Assembly (NCBI GenBank): GCA_016177845.1
Contig: JACOUO010000008.1
Span: forward strand, 186,001 to 250,000
Direction: 5' to 3'
Length of the DNA: 64,000 bases
From: Deltaproteobacteria bacterium
GTDB lineage: Bacteria > Desulfobacterota > GWC2-55-46
Made by a program: the position numbers and the translations under genes. The notes beneath the pieces were generated by a model. That model saw only the letters and a list, made by a program, of their open reading frames with translations, searched no databases and was not told the DNA's origin. Positions 32,793 through 42,183 of the stretch are shown here, in pieces (position 1 is the stretch's first letter; each line of letters begins with the position of its first letter).

Positions 32793-33004
32793 ACCCTACA
32801 CCTCCTTTACCTGCTGCTTGCTTTTTTGTTTACCTATGACGCCATAGATAACCGTAGAACCTTTTTATGTTAAACCTCTGGCCTCTTGCCGGCTGTTTGC
32901 AGATGCACACCAGGATACACGCTGCCTATCGTTATCCTGATTAAGCGTACTGTTAAGCCGATTTCTTGATTTTGGTTCAGAGAGCCTTCGGTCTAATAAA
33001 GAGA
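32793..33004. promoter_or_regulatory. Probable promoter region of the cytochrome c-narGHJI operon
   Basis: 212 bp upstream of the operon. A ribosome binding site (GGAGGTG) precedes the cytochrome ATG. A half-match to an FNR/CRP-type site (TTGATTTTGGTTCA at about 32967) is present but the second half is poor. No convincing -35/-10 pair could be fixed. Confidence 0.45.
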
Positions 33005-33466
33005 TTAATTGGCATGTACTTGCTCAAGATCGCCTCTTGCAAGATTTAGTGTGACGCGGAGCAAATCGAAACCAGTTTTTAAAGACCTTTCTGATCTCCC
33101 GTACTGACGGGGAGATACGGGTTTTTCCGCGACCGGCTTTGAGGTGAAGTCCAGAATGGTCTCGTGGAATTCATACACAAATGCTTCCCTGCCGCTTACT
33201 GATTGGATTTTTTTGATTCTGAACTGCAATGAACCGAAAACTTTTCCGAAAACATTCAAAGCATTAAGCTTGCTCTTTTCAGCAGATTCATCAACAGGCC
33301 TCGAACTCTCGATAGGCTTAAGGCTGTGGGAATTAAAAGCGGCGCCTATTTTCTGAACCTGCGCCTTCTTCTTCATGGCCGGACAAAAACGAATAGCCAC
33401 CATGTAGAGCAGGCACTGGATAAGGCGCTTAAATTCTCTGCTGATCCTTGAAATCACCTGGACCAA
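33005..33466 (-). CDS. Hypothetical protein
   Basis: Up to 153 aa with a basic, partly hydrophobic N-terminus and an FVYEFHETILDF stretch; no family is recognised. TCGGAGGACA stands before a TTG at 33466 and a GTG at 33457, so a non-ATG start is implied. It is on the same strand as the nar operon, about 210 nt upstream of the cytochrome gene. Coding status is moderate. Confidence 0.45.
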   Translation of the reverse strand: MVQVISRISREFKRLIQCLLYMVAIRFCPAMKKKAQVQKIGAAFNSHSLKPIESSRPVDESAEKSKLNALNVFGKVFGSLQFRIKKIQSVSGREAFVYEFHETILDFTSKPVAEKPVSPRQYGRSERSLKTGFDLLRVTLNLARGDLEQVHAN

Positions 33467-33775
33467 TGTCCTCCGAATCTCGAGTTTCGGTTATGCTTTT
33501 CAGGTTTTATTGGGATTGTTCGCCCGCTGCGATTACTGCCAAGGCTGTATCCGCATGGCATGGCGTAAAATACCAGATTCAAATTAACCTGTCCAGCAGT
33601 TTTCGCTGTAGTTCTAAAAAAATATCTTCTTTTTGCGGTATGGTGAGCATTATAATACAAAACCAGGAACCTGTCTATCTGATTTAAATAACATTTTTCA
33701 GTTTTAAACAATTTTTTCCTGCCCGATTATAATGCCCACCTAAACCCGCATTTAAATATCCAAACAAAGGGCGAA
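33467..33775. other. Intergenic region, no gene seen
   Basis: 309 bp between the hypothetical protein and the second narK. Both strands have only short frames. No hairpin with a T run was found for the narK gene end. The promoter of the hypothetical gene may lie here. Confidence 0.4.
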
Positions 33776-35269
33776 TCAGTGTCCGCCGTGGCTTTCCATC
33801 ATTTCCTTGTCAACTGAAGACAGCTGATATTCCTGTGAGAATGCGCCAGCCGGCTCCTTAAGACAGAAGAGGCAGAACAGGAATGTCGCAAGCGCAGTAG
33901 CTCCGATAAAGAGGAAGAACTGGTTGTCGCTTACGAATGTATAGACTGTAAGGTACATAACGGCGCCTACATTGCCGAATGCGCCGATATAACCTGAGAT
34001 CTGGCCTGTGATACGCCTCTTGATGAGAGGAGCGAGAGCGTATGTGGTGCCGCAGCCGCCGGTAACGAAAAGAGCGCATACAACGGTTACGAGAAGCGCG
34101 AGCCAAAGCGGCCATGATGCTGAAATAAGGTACATGAGGCCGAATGTGATCGTGATGCCTACTAGGTATACAAGCATGGCGCCCCTTCTTGACGGCGCCC
34201 TGTCAGAGATATACCCGCCGAGCGACCTTGCAAAGAAGTTCATGAACGCGAATACTGACCCGATCAGACCCGCAAGCTGCGGAGAGAGCTGGAAGCTCTT
34301 CTCAAAGAACTGCGGAAGCATTGATATGACTCCGAGCTCTGCGCCGAATGAAGAGGCATAGCAGCAGCACAGGCACGCTACATCCAGGAACCTGTATTTA
34401 TCATCGTCAGGAACGCCTTTTTTAAGGATGGGCGTATTAAAGCGTATGATCTGGATTACCTGATAAAGAACAACCGAAGCGATAATCGCATAAGCGATAT
34501 ATGAGGCCTGGGTGCTCATGAAGCCCATTCCGTTAATCCTCCATACGAGGACCGCGAGAACTCCGATAATCGGGATTGTCCAGATTATCGCGTTTATCAT
34601 ATCGCCCCAAGTGCTGACTTCGATTGCGGCGCCTTTCCTGGGCTTGTGGTAAACATTGCCCGGAGGGCCGTCTGTGATGGCGAACCAGTAGTAGATACCG
34701 TATGAAAGCATTACGATACCGCTTAAAGCGATTGAATATCTCCAGCTGCCGAATACGTTAAGGGCGATTGTAGGAAGGGCTATGGCTGCGATTGATGAAC
34801 CCCAGTTTCCAAGTCCGCCTTCTACACCCTGGGCAAAACCGATATCCCTGGGCTTAAACCAGAGGGATGTCATGTGGATACCGACAACAAACCCTGTGCC
34901 GACCATACTCAAAAGAAGCCTTGATATGAGCATCTGTGTATAAGTGGTGCTGAATGCGAAGGCAATACAGGGTATAGCCATTATGACCATGATGCCTGTA
35001 AATGTCCTTCTGGGCCCGAGCCTGTCCGAGAGCATGCCGATAATGACTCGTCCGGGCATTGTGAGCGCAACATTGCAGATGGCCAGGAGCTTAAGCTGCT
35101 GCATTGTGAAGCCCGACTCTTTGATGATAGTTGAGACGAGCGGGGCCATGTTGAACCAGACAAAAAATGTTAGAAAGAATGCGAACCAGGTCTTGTGGAG
35201 GGCGACTATATCATCTCGCTTAAAGTTAACTAGGTCGCCCCACCCCATCCTTTCATCGTTGCTAGCCAT
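33776..35269 (-). CDS. Nitrate/nitrite transporter, NarK family (second copy)
   Basis: About 497 aa from the ATG at 35269, chosen because CCGGAGG lies 6 nt upstream (a longer frame would need a TTG). MFS fold with about 12 membrane segments. The NarK-type features are GDLVNFKRDDIVALHKTW at the start, GVEGGLGNWGSSIAAIALP near residue 160 and VTGGCGTTYALAPLIKRRI near residue 400. It differs from the narK at 24150, and bacteria with two NarK types often split nitrate/proton symport and nitrate/nitrite exchange between them. A universal stress protein gene lies just upstream. Confidence 0.9.
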   Translation of the reverse strand: MASNDERMGWGDLVNFKRDDIVALHKTWFAFFLTFFVWFNMAPLVSTIIKESGFTMQQLKLLAICNVALTMPGRVIIGMLSDRLGPRRTFTGIMVIMAIPCIAFAFSTTYTQMLISRLLLSMVGTGFVVGIHMTSLWFKPRDIGFAQGVEGGLGNWGSSIAAIALPTIALNVFGSWRYSIALSGIVMLSYGIYYWFAITDGPPGNVYHKPRKGAAIEVSTWGDMINAIIWTIPIIGVLAVLVWRINGMGFMSTQASYIAYAIIASVVLYQVIQIIRFNTPILKKGVPDDDKYRFLDVACLCCCYASSFGAELGVISMLPQFFEKSFQLSPQLAGLIGSVFAFMNFFARSLGGYISDRAPSRRGAMLVYLVGITITFGLMYLISASWPLWLALLVTVVCALFVTGGCGTTYALAPLIKRRITGQISGYIGAFGNVGAVMYLTVYTFVSDNQFFLFIGATALATFLFCLFCLKEPAGAFSQEYQLSSVDKEMMESHGGH

Positions 35270-35335
35270 TTTGAACCTCCGGGGAAACAAAAATTAGGAA
35301 CAGTATAGATTAGTATTGCTCTTGCTAAAAATAAA

Positions 35336-35749
35336 TTAACCGTGCATTACAAGGACCGGGCACTCAGCATGGCGTACAAGGAACGCACTGACGCTGCCGA
35401 GTATCATTTTGTCCAGAATACCTGAACCGCGTCTTGCCACTACCAGCATATCCGGGTTCTTTGTTCCTGCAGCCTCAAGGATCATTTTACGGGGATCGCC
35501 AACCGCAAGTATCGCATCGACATCAAGCCCGTGTGTCACAACCCACTCTGCCGCCTTCCTCAACTCCCCATCCCTTTTGCTGCGCCACTTCTCAAAGCTT
35601 TCCTCATCCATGCTGGTCGCATCAAGCGGCTCTTCGACAACAGATATGAGGATAATCTCAGGCTTCTGGGACTTGAAGAGCTCCACTGTCTTCTCAAGCG
35701 CGTCCTGCGACCTTTTTGAACCATCGTGACAGACCATAATCTTCATCAA
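35336..35749 (-). CDS. Universal stress protein (UspA family)
   Basis: A 137-aa alpha/beta protein with the UspA fold: IMVCHDGSKRSQDAL at the start and the nucleotide-binding end motif ARRGSGILDKMILGSVSAFL, which fits the GxxGx9G(S/T) pattern of ATP-binding members. It lies 66 nt upstream of the second narK on the same strand. Confidence 0.9.
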   Translation of the reverse strand: MMKIMVCHDGSKRSQDALEKTVELFKSQKPEIILISVVEEPLDATSMDEESFEKWRSKRDGELRKAAEWVVTHGLDVDAILAVGDPRKMILEAAGTKNPDMLVVARRGSGILDKMILGSVSAFLVRHAECPVLVMHG

Positions 35750-36261
35750 GCAGTCCCTCCGGGAATTTACTATTCAGCCCTGAATGGAGGCTGTCCTACT
35801 GCAGTCCATTCCAAAAGCATTGAAAAATGCTCATTCAATGGGTGGATGGCGCGATTTCAAAAGCCCTTTTACCATTGTCTTCTCTTTCGGAACAGACTTG
35901 TCTACTCAGGGTCCTGCTCAGCCACCGGTTAGCTGCCGGGACCCTTCATTCCGATTGATTGTGCATTGATATTCTAAAGAAAATAAGCAATATGCGTACC
36001 AAAGCCATTTAAGTCTTTTACGCTTTCCTTGAACCTGTTGATTTACAAGCCGAAATATTTTTATTCGACAAAGAGGCGGAATTCAGAACATCGCATCAAG
36101 TGTTACAGGAAGGTTACAGCAGGTTTTGACTTTTTTCCCGGTTTTGGAATTTTTATGATAAAAATCAATATTTTTATCCTTTGTTACCTTTTCGTAACAG
36201 CAATTTTGGGGTTGTTACCTAAAAGAGTATCACTTTGGAGGAATTTTAGGTCGGAAACAAC
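35750..36261. other. Long intergenic region upstream of the stress protein gene
   Basis: About 510 bp without a recognisable gene. At 35909-35944 a compound inverted repeat (GGGTCC/GGACCC outer stem, CAGC/GCTG inner stem) and a nearby small hairpin AGACTTGTCT suggest a structured RNA or a regulator site. The rest is A+T-rich, with CTTTGTTACC/GTTACCT repeats near 36180-36220. Confidence 0.45.
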
Positions 36262-36289
36262 AAAGGGCTTCCCTGTTGGGAAGCCCTTT
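36262..36289. terminator. Terminator after the ABC-F gene
   Basis: Perfect stem AAAGGGCTTCCC / GGGAAGCCCTTT with a TGTT loop, 13 nt past the stop codon of the minus-strand ABC-F gene. Confidence 0.88.
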
Positions 36290-36301
36290 AACAAACACCT
36301 G

Positions 36302-38155
36302 CTATTCCATCTCGCTAAGCCTGACCTCGTACTCCTTTGACTTTGAATCGATTTCAGCGGTTAAACGCTCAAGTTCATCAAAAGAAGAATCTATCTTGTT
36401 CCTTGCTTCATGGTAGGTTTTGGAATGCAGCGTTATGGCATCCGTCTCGCCTTTTTCTGAAGCCTGCAATAAAGCCGCGCTTGCAGCCTCTGCGGCCTTC
36501 TCAAGGTTTACGATCATATCTTCAATCTGCTCGACCTTCTTCTTCAAAGGCCCCAGGACCTTTGCCTTCTCAGCCAGAAGGTCTGCGCGAAGCTTCCTTA
36601 ACTCTTTGCGGTTCATGGATTTATTTTCTTTTGGCTTGGCAACGGCCTGTGTCTCGGCTGCCTCATTAGACCAGCCGACCTTCTCAAGGAAATCAGCGTA
36701 TGTGCCCTCGAACAGGGTTACCTGGCCCTTATCAAAAACAATCAACCGTGTGGCAATGGCGCTTAAGATAAGCTCGCTGTGGGTCACTATCATCATTGCG
36801 CCGTCAAACGCGTCAATAGCTTCAATAAGAGAATCGATGGACTCCATATCGAGATGGTTTGTAGGCTCATCAAGCATAAGCAGGTTTGCAGGGCTCACTA
36901 AAAGCTTTCCCAGAAGCACCCTGCTCCTCTCGCCGCCTGAGAGCACTTCTATCTTTTTAAGGGCCGCATCCCCCTCAAACATCATGGCCCCGCATATTCT
37001 TCTGGCAAACCCCCTGTTGTAGTCAGGGTGCGCCTCCATTATCTCTTTTTCAATGGTGTTCTGCAGATTAAGCCTTTCAATATTGGTTTGCCCGAAGTAA
37101 GCAACCTTTAGGCTCTGATGCCTGCTTATCTCTCCCGAAAGCGGGTTCATCTCTCCTGCAAGCGTATTTAAAAGCGTTGTTTTCCCCTTGCCGTTCTTTC
37201 CGATTATCCCTATCCTGTCTTTTTTTCCTACGGCTACCGTAAGCCCTTCGATCAGAAGCGGCGCCAACTCAGAATATCCGACCGAGATGTCTTTGATCTC
37301 CATGAGCCACTTGCCCAGAAAAGGCGCGGAGTTGAACTCGAAATCAAGGGTCTTGATATTTTCAAGCTTCTCAAGCTTCTCTTTTTTCTCAAGCGCCTTT
37401 ATCCTTGACTGCACAGCGCTCGCCTTTGTGGCTGATGCCCGGAACCTGTTTATGAACTTCTCTACATCCTTGCGCTTCTTCTCCTCGTTGCTCCTTGTCT
37501 GCTCATGTATATCTTCTTCCATCAATATCTGCGCGTAAAGCTTCTCCGTAGGCCCGGATATCTTTCTCACCCGGTTCCTGTGTATCGCAATTGTGTGGGT
37601 TGTAACGCTATCCATGAAATCACGGTCATGGGTGATTATCATGAACTCGTTCTTCCAGTTCTTAAGGAATTTTTTTAGCCACCTGACGGATATGATATCA
37701 AGGTAGTTTGTCGGCTCGTCCAGAAGGAGCAGGTCCGGTTCCGCGGCAAGGGCCTTGGCAAGGTTAAGCCTTATCTGGTAGCCTCCTGAAAGCTCCATGG
37801 GACTCAGCCCGAAGTAATCTTCCGTAAGGCCAAGCCCGGAAAGGATCGTCTCAACCTTATACGACTCGTCTACCCCGTCCTCTGATTTGGGAAGGCTCAG
37901 GCACGCCTCTTTCAATACCGTGTTCTCAGTGAAACGGATATGCTGCGAAAGGTGCCCGATGGTGTAATGCCGCGGTATGCTGATAACGCCTGAATCGGGC
38001 TCTTCCTCCTTTAGTATCAATTTAAAGAGTGTGGATTTGCCGTGCCCGTTCCTGCCTACAAGACCTATTCTTTCTCCTTTGTTTACAACAAAACTTACAT
38101 CCTCGAAGATCAACTGCTTGCCATACGATTTGTTCAAACCTGTTACTTTAAGCAT
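36302..38155 (-). CDS. ABC-F family ATPase
   Basis: About 617 aa from the ATG at 38155 (MLKVTGLNKSYG); a longer frame has no ribosome binding site. It has two ABC domains without membrane segments: Walker A GRNGHGKST and GKNGKGKTT, signatures LSGGYQIRL and LSGGERSRV, Walker B LLLLDEPTNYLD and LLMLDEPTNHLD. The charged linker between them and the C-terminal coiled coil (about 525-615) are like Uup/YheS-type ABC-F proteins. These act on ribosomes (translation rescue, antibiotic protection), but the exact subtype is not clear. Confidence 0.92.
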   Translation of the reverse strand: MLKVTGLNKSYGKQLIFEDVSFVVNKGERIGLVGRNGHGKSTLFKLILKEEEPDSGVISIPRHYTIGHLSQHIRFTENTVLKEACLSLPKSEDGVDESYKVETILSGLGLTEDYFGLSPMELSGGYQIRLNLAKALAAEPDLLLLDEPTNYLDIISVRWLKKFLKNWKNEFMIITHDRDFMDSVTTHTIAIHRNRVRKISGPTEKLYAQILMEEDIHEQTRSNEEKKRKDVEKFINRFRASATKASAVQSRIKALEKKEKLEKLENIKTLDFEFNSAPFLGKWLMEIKDISVGYSELAPLLIEGLTVAVGKKDRIGIIGKNGKGKTTLLNTLAGEMNPLSGEISRHQSLKVAYFGQTNIERLNLQNTIEKEIMEAHPDYNRGFARRICGAMMFEGDAALKKIEVLSGGERSRVLLGKLLVSPANLLMLDEPTNHLDMESIDSLIEAIDAFDGAMMIVTHSELILSAIATRLIVFDKGQVTLFEGTYADFLEKVGWSNEAAETQAVAKPKENKSMNRKELRKLRADLLAEKAKVLGPLKKKVEQIEDMIVNLEKAAEAASAALLQASEKGETDAITLHSKTYHEARNKIDSSFDELERLTAEIDSKSKEYEVRLSEME

Positions 38156-38247
38156 TTTCCCTGTTCCGATTCCTATAGTATTTTGATAATCCATAATTTT
38201 ACAGCAGCATGGAATTATTTGAAACAAATTTTTCCTATGAAAACAAA

Positions 38248-38278
38248 AAAAACGCCCCTCATTTAAAAGGGGCGTTTT
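38248..38278. terminator. Terminator after the alcohol dehydrogenase gene
   Basis: Stem AAAACGCCCC / GGGGCGTTTT with a loop of about 10 nt, flanked by A and T runs, 21 nt past the stop codon of the gene at 38299. Confidence 0.88.
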
Positions 38279-38298
38279 TCAATGGCGCAGTTAGGGGG

Positions 38299-39339
38299 TT
38301 ATTTGTTCTCGAGCACTACCTTGAGCGCCTTTTCTTCCTTTGCGTGCGAGAAGGTGTCATACGCCTTCATGATATCGCTCAAAGGGAAGTGATGGGTCAC
38401 AAGCTGCTCAGGATGCAGCGTGCCTGCCTGTACGCTCTTAAGGAGCATAGGGGTAGTGACCGTATCCACAAGCCTTGTAGTGAGCGTGATGTTGTGCGCC
38501 CAGAGCTTCTCCATGTGAAGGTCAACGCTTGTGCCGAAGACCCCGATATTGGCGATATGCCCGCCGGGGGCAATTATTGACTGGCATATGTCAAATGTCG
38601 CGGGGATTCCGACAGCCTCTATTGCCACATCAACCCCTCTGCCTCCGGTAAGGTCCATCACCTTGTCAACGATATTGCCTTCCTTGCTCTTGATGATGTC
38701 AGTGGCGCCAAGCTGCCTTGCCTTTTCAAGCCTTCCATCATCCACATCTATCATGATTATCCTTGAAGGCGAGTAGAACTTTGCGGTAAGGAGGGCCGCA
38801 AGGCCGATAGGGCCTGCCCCGACTATGCCGACAGTATCTCCGGGTTTAACCTGTCCGTTCAAGACCCCGCACTCAAAGGCGGTAGGGAAGATATCACTGA
38901 GCATCACGAATGCGTCTTCGTTCATTCCCTCAGGGATATGATAGAGGCTGGTATCCGCAAGCGGTATCCTGACATACTCTGCCTGAGTGCCGTCAATAGT
39001 GTGTCCGAGTATCCAGCCGCCTGATTCGCAGTGTGAGTACATCCCCTTTTTACAGAACTCACAGTTGCCGCAAGCTGAGATACATGAGATCAGAACTCTG
39101 TCTCCTTTACGGAAGTTTTTTACTCCCCTTCCGACCTCATCGATTACTCCTATGCCTTCGTGGCCAAGTATGCGTCCGTCAATCACTTCAGGCACATCTC
39201 CCTTCATAATGTGAAGGTCTGTGCCGCAAATCGTAGTCTTGTGCATTTTGACTACGGCATCGGTGTCCTGCTTAAGTGTGGGCTTTGGCCTTTCCTCCCA
39301 CATCTTCTTTCCAGGGCCGTGGTATACAAGGGCTTTCAT
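38299..39339 (-). CDS. Zinc-dependent alcohol dehydrogenase (MDR family)
   Basis: 346 aa from the ATG at 39339, chosen for its AAAAGGAGG ribosome binding site. It has a GroES-like domain with the catalytic zinc region CGTDLH and GHEGIGVIDEVG, and structural-zinc cysteines CGNCEFCKKGMYSHC. The Rossmann domain has GIVGAGPIGLAALLTAK. Probably NAD(P)-dependent, interconverting an alcohol and aldehyde or ketone; the substrate is not predictable. Bounded by terminators on both sides, so monocistronic. Confidence 0.93.
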   Translation of the reverse strand: MKALVYHGPGKKMWEERPKPTLKQDTDAVVKMHKTTICGTDLHIMKGDVPEVIDGRILGHEGIGVIDEVGRGVKNFRKGDRVLISCISACGNCEFCKKGMYSHCESGGWILGHTIDGTQAEYVRIPLADTSLYHIPEGMNEDAFVMLSDIFPTAFECGVLNGQVKPGDTVGIVGAGPIGLAALLTAKFYSPSRIIMIDVDDGRLEKARQLGATDIIKSKEGNIVDKVMDLTGGRGVDVAIEAVGIPATFDICQSIIAPGGHIANIGVFGTSVDLHMEKLWAHNITLTTRLVDTVTTPMLLKSVQAGTLHPEQLVTHHFPLSDIMKAYDTFSHAKEEKALKVVLENK

Positions 39340-39380
39340 ATTATCCTCCTTTTCTACGGAGCGACTCCGAGAAAACAAAA

Positions 39381-39405
39381 AGGCGGGGATTTCAGACCCC
39401 CGCCT
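39381..39405 (-). terminator. Terminator after the HIT-family gene
   Basis: Stem AGGCGGGG / CCCCGCCT with a loop of about 9 nt, followed on the minus strand by a short U run. It lies about 120 nt past the HIT gene stop codon. Confidence 0.75.
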
Positions 39406-39522
39406 CAAGGCTCAGATACAGTCTTTCAGGGCGGGATAGTCTTATCCCGCTAAAAACAACTTTACCTATATTAATTCTATCCCTGTTGAGAACGCTGTCA
39501 AGAGGAGGATATGGGAACAGTC

Positions 39523-39945
39523 CTACAGCCCTGACCGGGCAGACTGATTGAATATTTCTTTTAAAGCGGAGACTGCGCTCTTGAGCTCATCCGCGCCGTA
39601 AGGCACTGCCTGGCCGCTGCCCCACACAGGGCCGGGCCACGCGCGGTCCGCGGCAAACCTTCCTATCACATGTATATGCAGTTGAGGCACTAAATTTCCG
39701 AGCGCACCGATATTTATCTTATCAGGGCTGTAGACTTTTTCGATTGCCATTGAAGCTAAGGTCATCTCTTCCATAAGAGTTATGCGGTCGTCAGGAGACA
39801 GCTCGTGTATTTCCCTTACGCCCTCCCTTTTCGGCACAAGTATCAGCCACGGGAAAGAGCTGTCCTTCATCAACAGGACGATGCAGAGTTTTAGGCTTAC
39901 TATCTCTGCGGTATCGTTTTTAAGCCGCTCGTGTAAAGTAAACAT
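39523..39945 (-). CDS. HIT-family hydrolase
   Basis: About 140 aa from the ATG at 39945 (MFTLHERLKND), one nucleotide after the stop of the upstream gene. The motif QLHIHVIGR has the two terminal histidines of the HIT triad with glutamine in the first position, and a following AWPGPVWG stretch occurs in a known branch of HIT proteins. These bind nucleotides and hydrolyse phosphoramidate or dinucleoside polyphosphate bonds. A TTG-started longer form (39972) is possible but less likely. Confidence 0.88.
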   Translation of the reverse strand: MFTLHERLKNDTAEIVSLKLCIVLLMKDSSFPWLILVPKREGVREIHELSPDDRITLMEEMTLASMAIEKVYSPDKINIGALGNLVPQLHIHVIGRFAADRAWPGPVWGSGQAVPYGADELKSAVSALKEIFNQSARSGL

Positions 39946-39946
39946 A

Positions 39947-40480
39947 TCAGTAGAAGAGGTAAAAACCGTCAAGGAAAAACAATATCCCGAGCGCTGAAGT
40001 GCCTAGCCCGAAATACCAGAGTTGACGCTTTTTTGTGATAACTGAGATTGAAGAAAGCATTATGGCTATCTGAAGGAATATGAGGGCATAGCCGAAATTA
40101 GCAGAACGCCTCTGCGAGACCTCCTTATCATGCCCGAGTTTTTCCGCCCTGTCCTTTATCTCTTTTTTCTCCGCTTCATAGCGCGCAAGGCTCTCTCCGT
40201 AGCTCGAAAGGGTCTTTTCAAGTTTTGCATTGAACTCCTTATTCGGGCCTTTAATGCCTGAGAACTCAAGCTCAAGGTGCTCTTTCTGAAGTTCAAACGC
40301 ATGGGACTTTATTGATTTGGCCTGATAGTATGCCCACTGGTCGCTCTCCTGCGCCTGAAGAAGAACTGTGCGGGAAGAGAACTTGCCTACATAAAGTGTC
40401 GTGATGGCCGCAAATACGGCCATAGCCGCCGTTGAAAGCGCGATAATGGTATTCCAGCTATCCTTCTTCTGCTCTGACAA
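39947..40480 (-). CDS. DUF4337-like membrane protein
   Basis: 177 aa. One membrane segment near residues 12-31, a charged coiled-coil-like middle (about 60-120) and two segments near 125-145 and 155-175. The motif TVLLQAQESDQWAYYQAKSIK resembles DUF4337. It starts at a TTG with GGAG close upstream. It sits between a rhodanese gene and a HIT gene on the same strand with small gaps, so probably one operon. Function unknown. Confidence 0.75.
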   Translation of the reverse strand: MSEQKKDSWNTIIALSTAAMAVFAAITTLYVGKFSSRTVLLQAQESDQWAYYQAKSIKSHAFELQKEHLELEFSGIKGPNKEFNAKLEKTLSSYGESLARYEAEKKEIKDRAEKLGHDKEVSQRRSANFGYALIFLQIAIMLSSISVITKKRQLWYFGLGTSALGILFFLDGFYLFY

Positions 40481-40492
40481 ACTCCGCTCACC

Positions 40493-40846
40493 TCACCTGA
40501 TGATTTTATTGCCTGCTTTGACCCATGCGTTTATTCCGCCTTTCAGGTCAACTACATCACTGCAGCCTTTTGACTTAAGGATACTCTTTGCTTTAACGCT
40601 TCTGACCCCGCCCGCGCAGTAAAGGATTATCTTTCCCTTGCAGGGGATATTTTTATTTTCCAGCATGCTCAGCGGTATCGGGATGCTTTTGGGGATACGC
40701 CCTGTGGATACCTCATTTGGGTTTCGTACATCTATCAATGTAAAAGGCTCTCCGCTATCCATGACTGCCTTAAGTTCTTCCTCATCAATCCTGCTTCCGT
40801 CATCTCCAAATGAAAGAATTTTATTGAATATTGAACCGAGACTCAT
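40493..40846 (-). CDS. Rhodanese-like domain protein
   Basis: 117 aa single rhodanese domain: DVRNPNEVSTGRIPKSIPIP, then the active-site loop CAGGVRS with C77, and GGINAWVKAGN at the end. It would carry persulfide sulfur. No signal peptide, so cytoplasmic. It lies 12 nt before the DUF4337-like gene and 24 nt after ispG. Confidence 0.92.
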   Translation of the reverse strand: MSLGSIFNKILSFGDDGSRIDEEELKAVMDSGEPFTLIDVRNPNEVSTGRIPKSIPIPLSMLENKNIPCKGKIILYCAGGVRSVKAKSILKSKGCSDVVDLKGGINAWVKAGNKIIR

Positions 40847-40869
40847 AACTGCTCACTCCCTGAGGCAAT

Positions 40870-41937
40870 TCAACTGCCCCTCTGTTTCAGGAGCTTGTCA
40901 ACCTCTTCCAATAAGGCATCGACAATCTCCTCTTCCTTTATCTTTTTCACTACGCTGCCGCCTACATATAAAAGCCCTACCCCATCGCCTCCGGCTATTC
41001 CAATATCAGCCTCTACAGCCTCACCGGGTCCGTTTACAACGCAGCCCATAATGGCTATATTGATTGACTCTTTTATATGCGATAACTTCTTCTCAATCTC
41101 CTGCGCTATCGAGATGCTGTCAAGCTTTATCCTGCCGCATGTCGGGCATGAAATAATATTTATCCCCCGTTTGCGCAGATCAAGTGATTTAAGTATCTCC
41201 CAGCCTACCTTTACCTCATCAACAGGGTCTCCCGTAAGCGAGACCCTCAGGGTATCTCCGAGCCCTTCGGCCAGAAGCATGCCTAAGCCGACGGAAGACT
41301 TCACAGTGCCTGAAAATAAAGTGCCTGCCTCGGTGATTCCGATATGGAACGGATAATCGGCTTTCTCAGCCAACAGCCTGTAGCTGTCAACGGTGAGCCT
41401 TACGCTTGACGCCTTCAGGGATACCTTTATATCCCTGAAGTCCATATCCTCAAGGATATGGATATGCCTCATCGCGCTCTCTACAAGGGCTTCGGCAACA
41501 GGGTGGCCGTATTTGGCAAGGATGTCTTTTTCAAGAGAGCCCGCGTTCACCCCTATCCTAATGGGCACGCCCCTTTCCTTTGATGCCTTTACTACCTCCC
41601 CTATCCGCTCTTTTGAGCCGATATTGCCGGGGTTGAGCCTTAGACAATCGACCCCGCCTTCAAGGGCAGTAAGCGCAAGCCTGTAATCAAAGTGGATGTC
41701 CGCGATAAGGGGTATGCTTATGTTCTTTTTTATCTCCGCTATGGCGGATGCCGCTTCCGCGTCAGGCACAGCAACCCTTATTATCTCGCAGCCGGCAGCC
41801 TCAAGGGCGTGTATCTGCGAAAGGGTAGCCTTCACATCAGCTGTTTTGGTATTTGTCATCGACTGCACTGTTACAGGGGCATTGCCGCCCACCTTCACTG
41901 TGCCAACCTTTATTTCCCGTGTTTTTCTTCTCTTCAT
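40870..41937 (-). CDS. ispG: 4-hydroxy-3-methylbut-2-en-1-yl diphosphate synthase IspG
   Basis: 355 aa, the penultimate enzyme of the MEP isoprenoid pathway. It has the TIM barrel ([16 protein letters not shown] at the start; [20 protein letters not shown]) and a C-terminal [4Fe-4S] domain with cysteines in CPTCGR and [10 protein letters not shown]. It is first in a row of minus-strand genes with the rhodanese, DUF4337-like and HIT genes. Confidence 0.96.
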   Translation of the reverse strand: MKRRKTREIKVGTVKVGGNAPVTVQSMTNTKTADVKATLSQIHALEAAGCEIIRVAVPDAEAASAIAEIKKNISIPLIADIHFDYRLALTALEGGVDCLRLNPGNIGSKERIGEVVKASKERGVPIRIGVNAGSLEKDILAKYGHPVAEALVESAMRHIHILEDMDFRDIKVSLKASSVRLTVDSYRLLAEKADYPFHIGITEAGTLFSGTVKSSVGLGMLLAEGLGDTLRVSLTGDPVDEVKVGWEILKSLDLRKRGINIISCPTCGRIKLDSISIAQEIEKKLSHIKESINIAIMGCVVNGPGEAVEADIGIAGGDGVGLLYVGGSVVKKIKEEEIVDALLEEVDKLLKQRGS

Positions 41938-41978
41938 TTTCCTGTTTATGGAAGCTCTGATTAATTCTCGTTTCTGCT

Positions 41979-42062
41979 GTCATTGCGAGAAGTGAAACGA
42001 CGAAGCAATCGCTAACTGCTTGATTTACCTGAAAACGAGATTGCTTCGCTGCGCTCGCAAAG
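41979..42062. repeat. Interspersed repeat with CATTGCGAG / GAAGCAATC motifs
   Basis: GTCATTGCGAGAAGTGAAAC and GACGAAGCAATCGC, followed by GAGATTGCTTCGCTGCGCTCGCAA, form an imperfect inverted repeat. This type of element recurs in intergenic regions of many environmental bacterial genomes. It fills the gap between the divergent ispG and pabB genes. Confidence 0.7.
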
Positions 42063-42183
42063 ACTACTCAATGAATTAATCATAGGTTCCTTATTATAAT
42101 CGGATTGAGCTCAAGCTGAAATGATACTATAATTCATTTCAATTTTCACGGCTAAATTTTTCAAGCCAAGTCAATTAGCCGCC

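Noticed and set aside
32967-32981. FNR-type box upstream of the nar operon
   Set aside because: Only the first half (TTGAT) fits; the second half (GTTCA) deviates from ATCAA at too many positions, and the distance to the operon start is unproven.
35909-35944. Cyclic di-GMP or other known riboswitch
   Set aside because: The hairpin lacks the conserved core nucleotides of the classes I tried to match (c-di-GMP-I, fluoride, THF, Moco). It is reported only as an unexplained structure.
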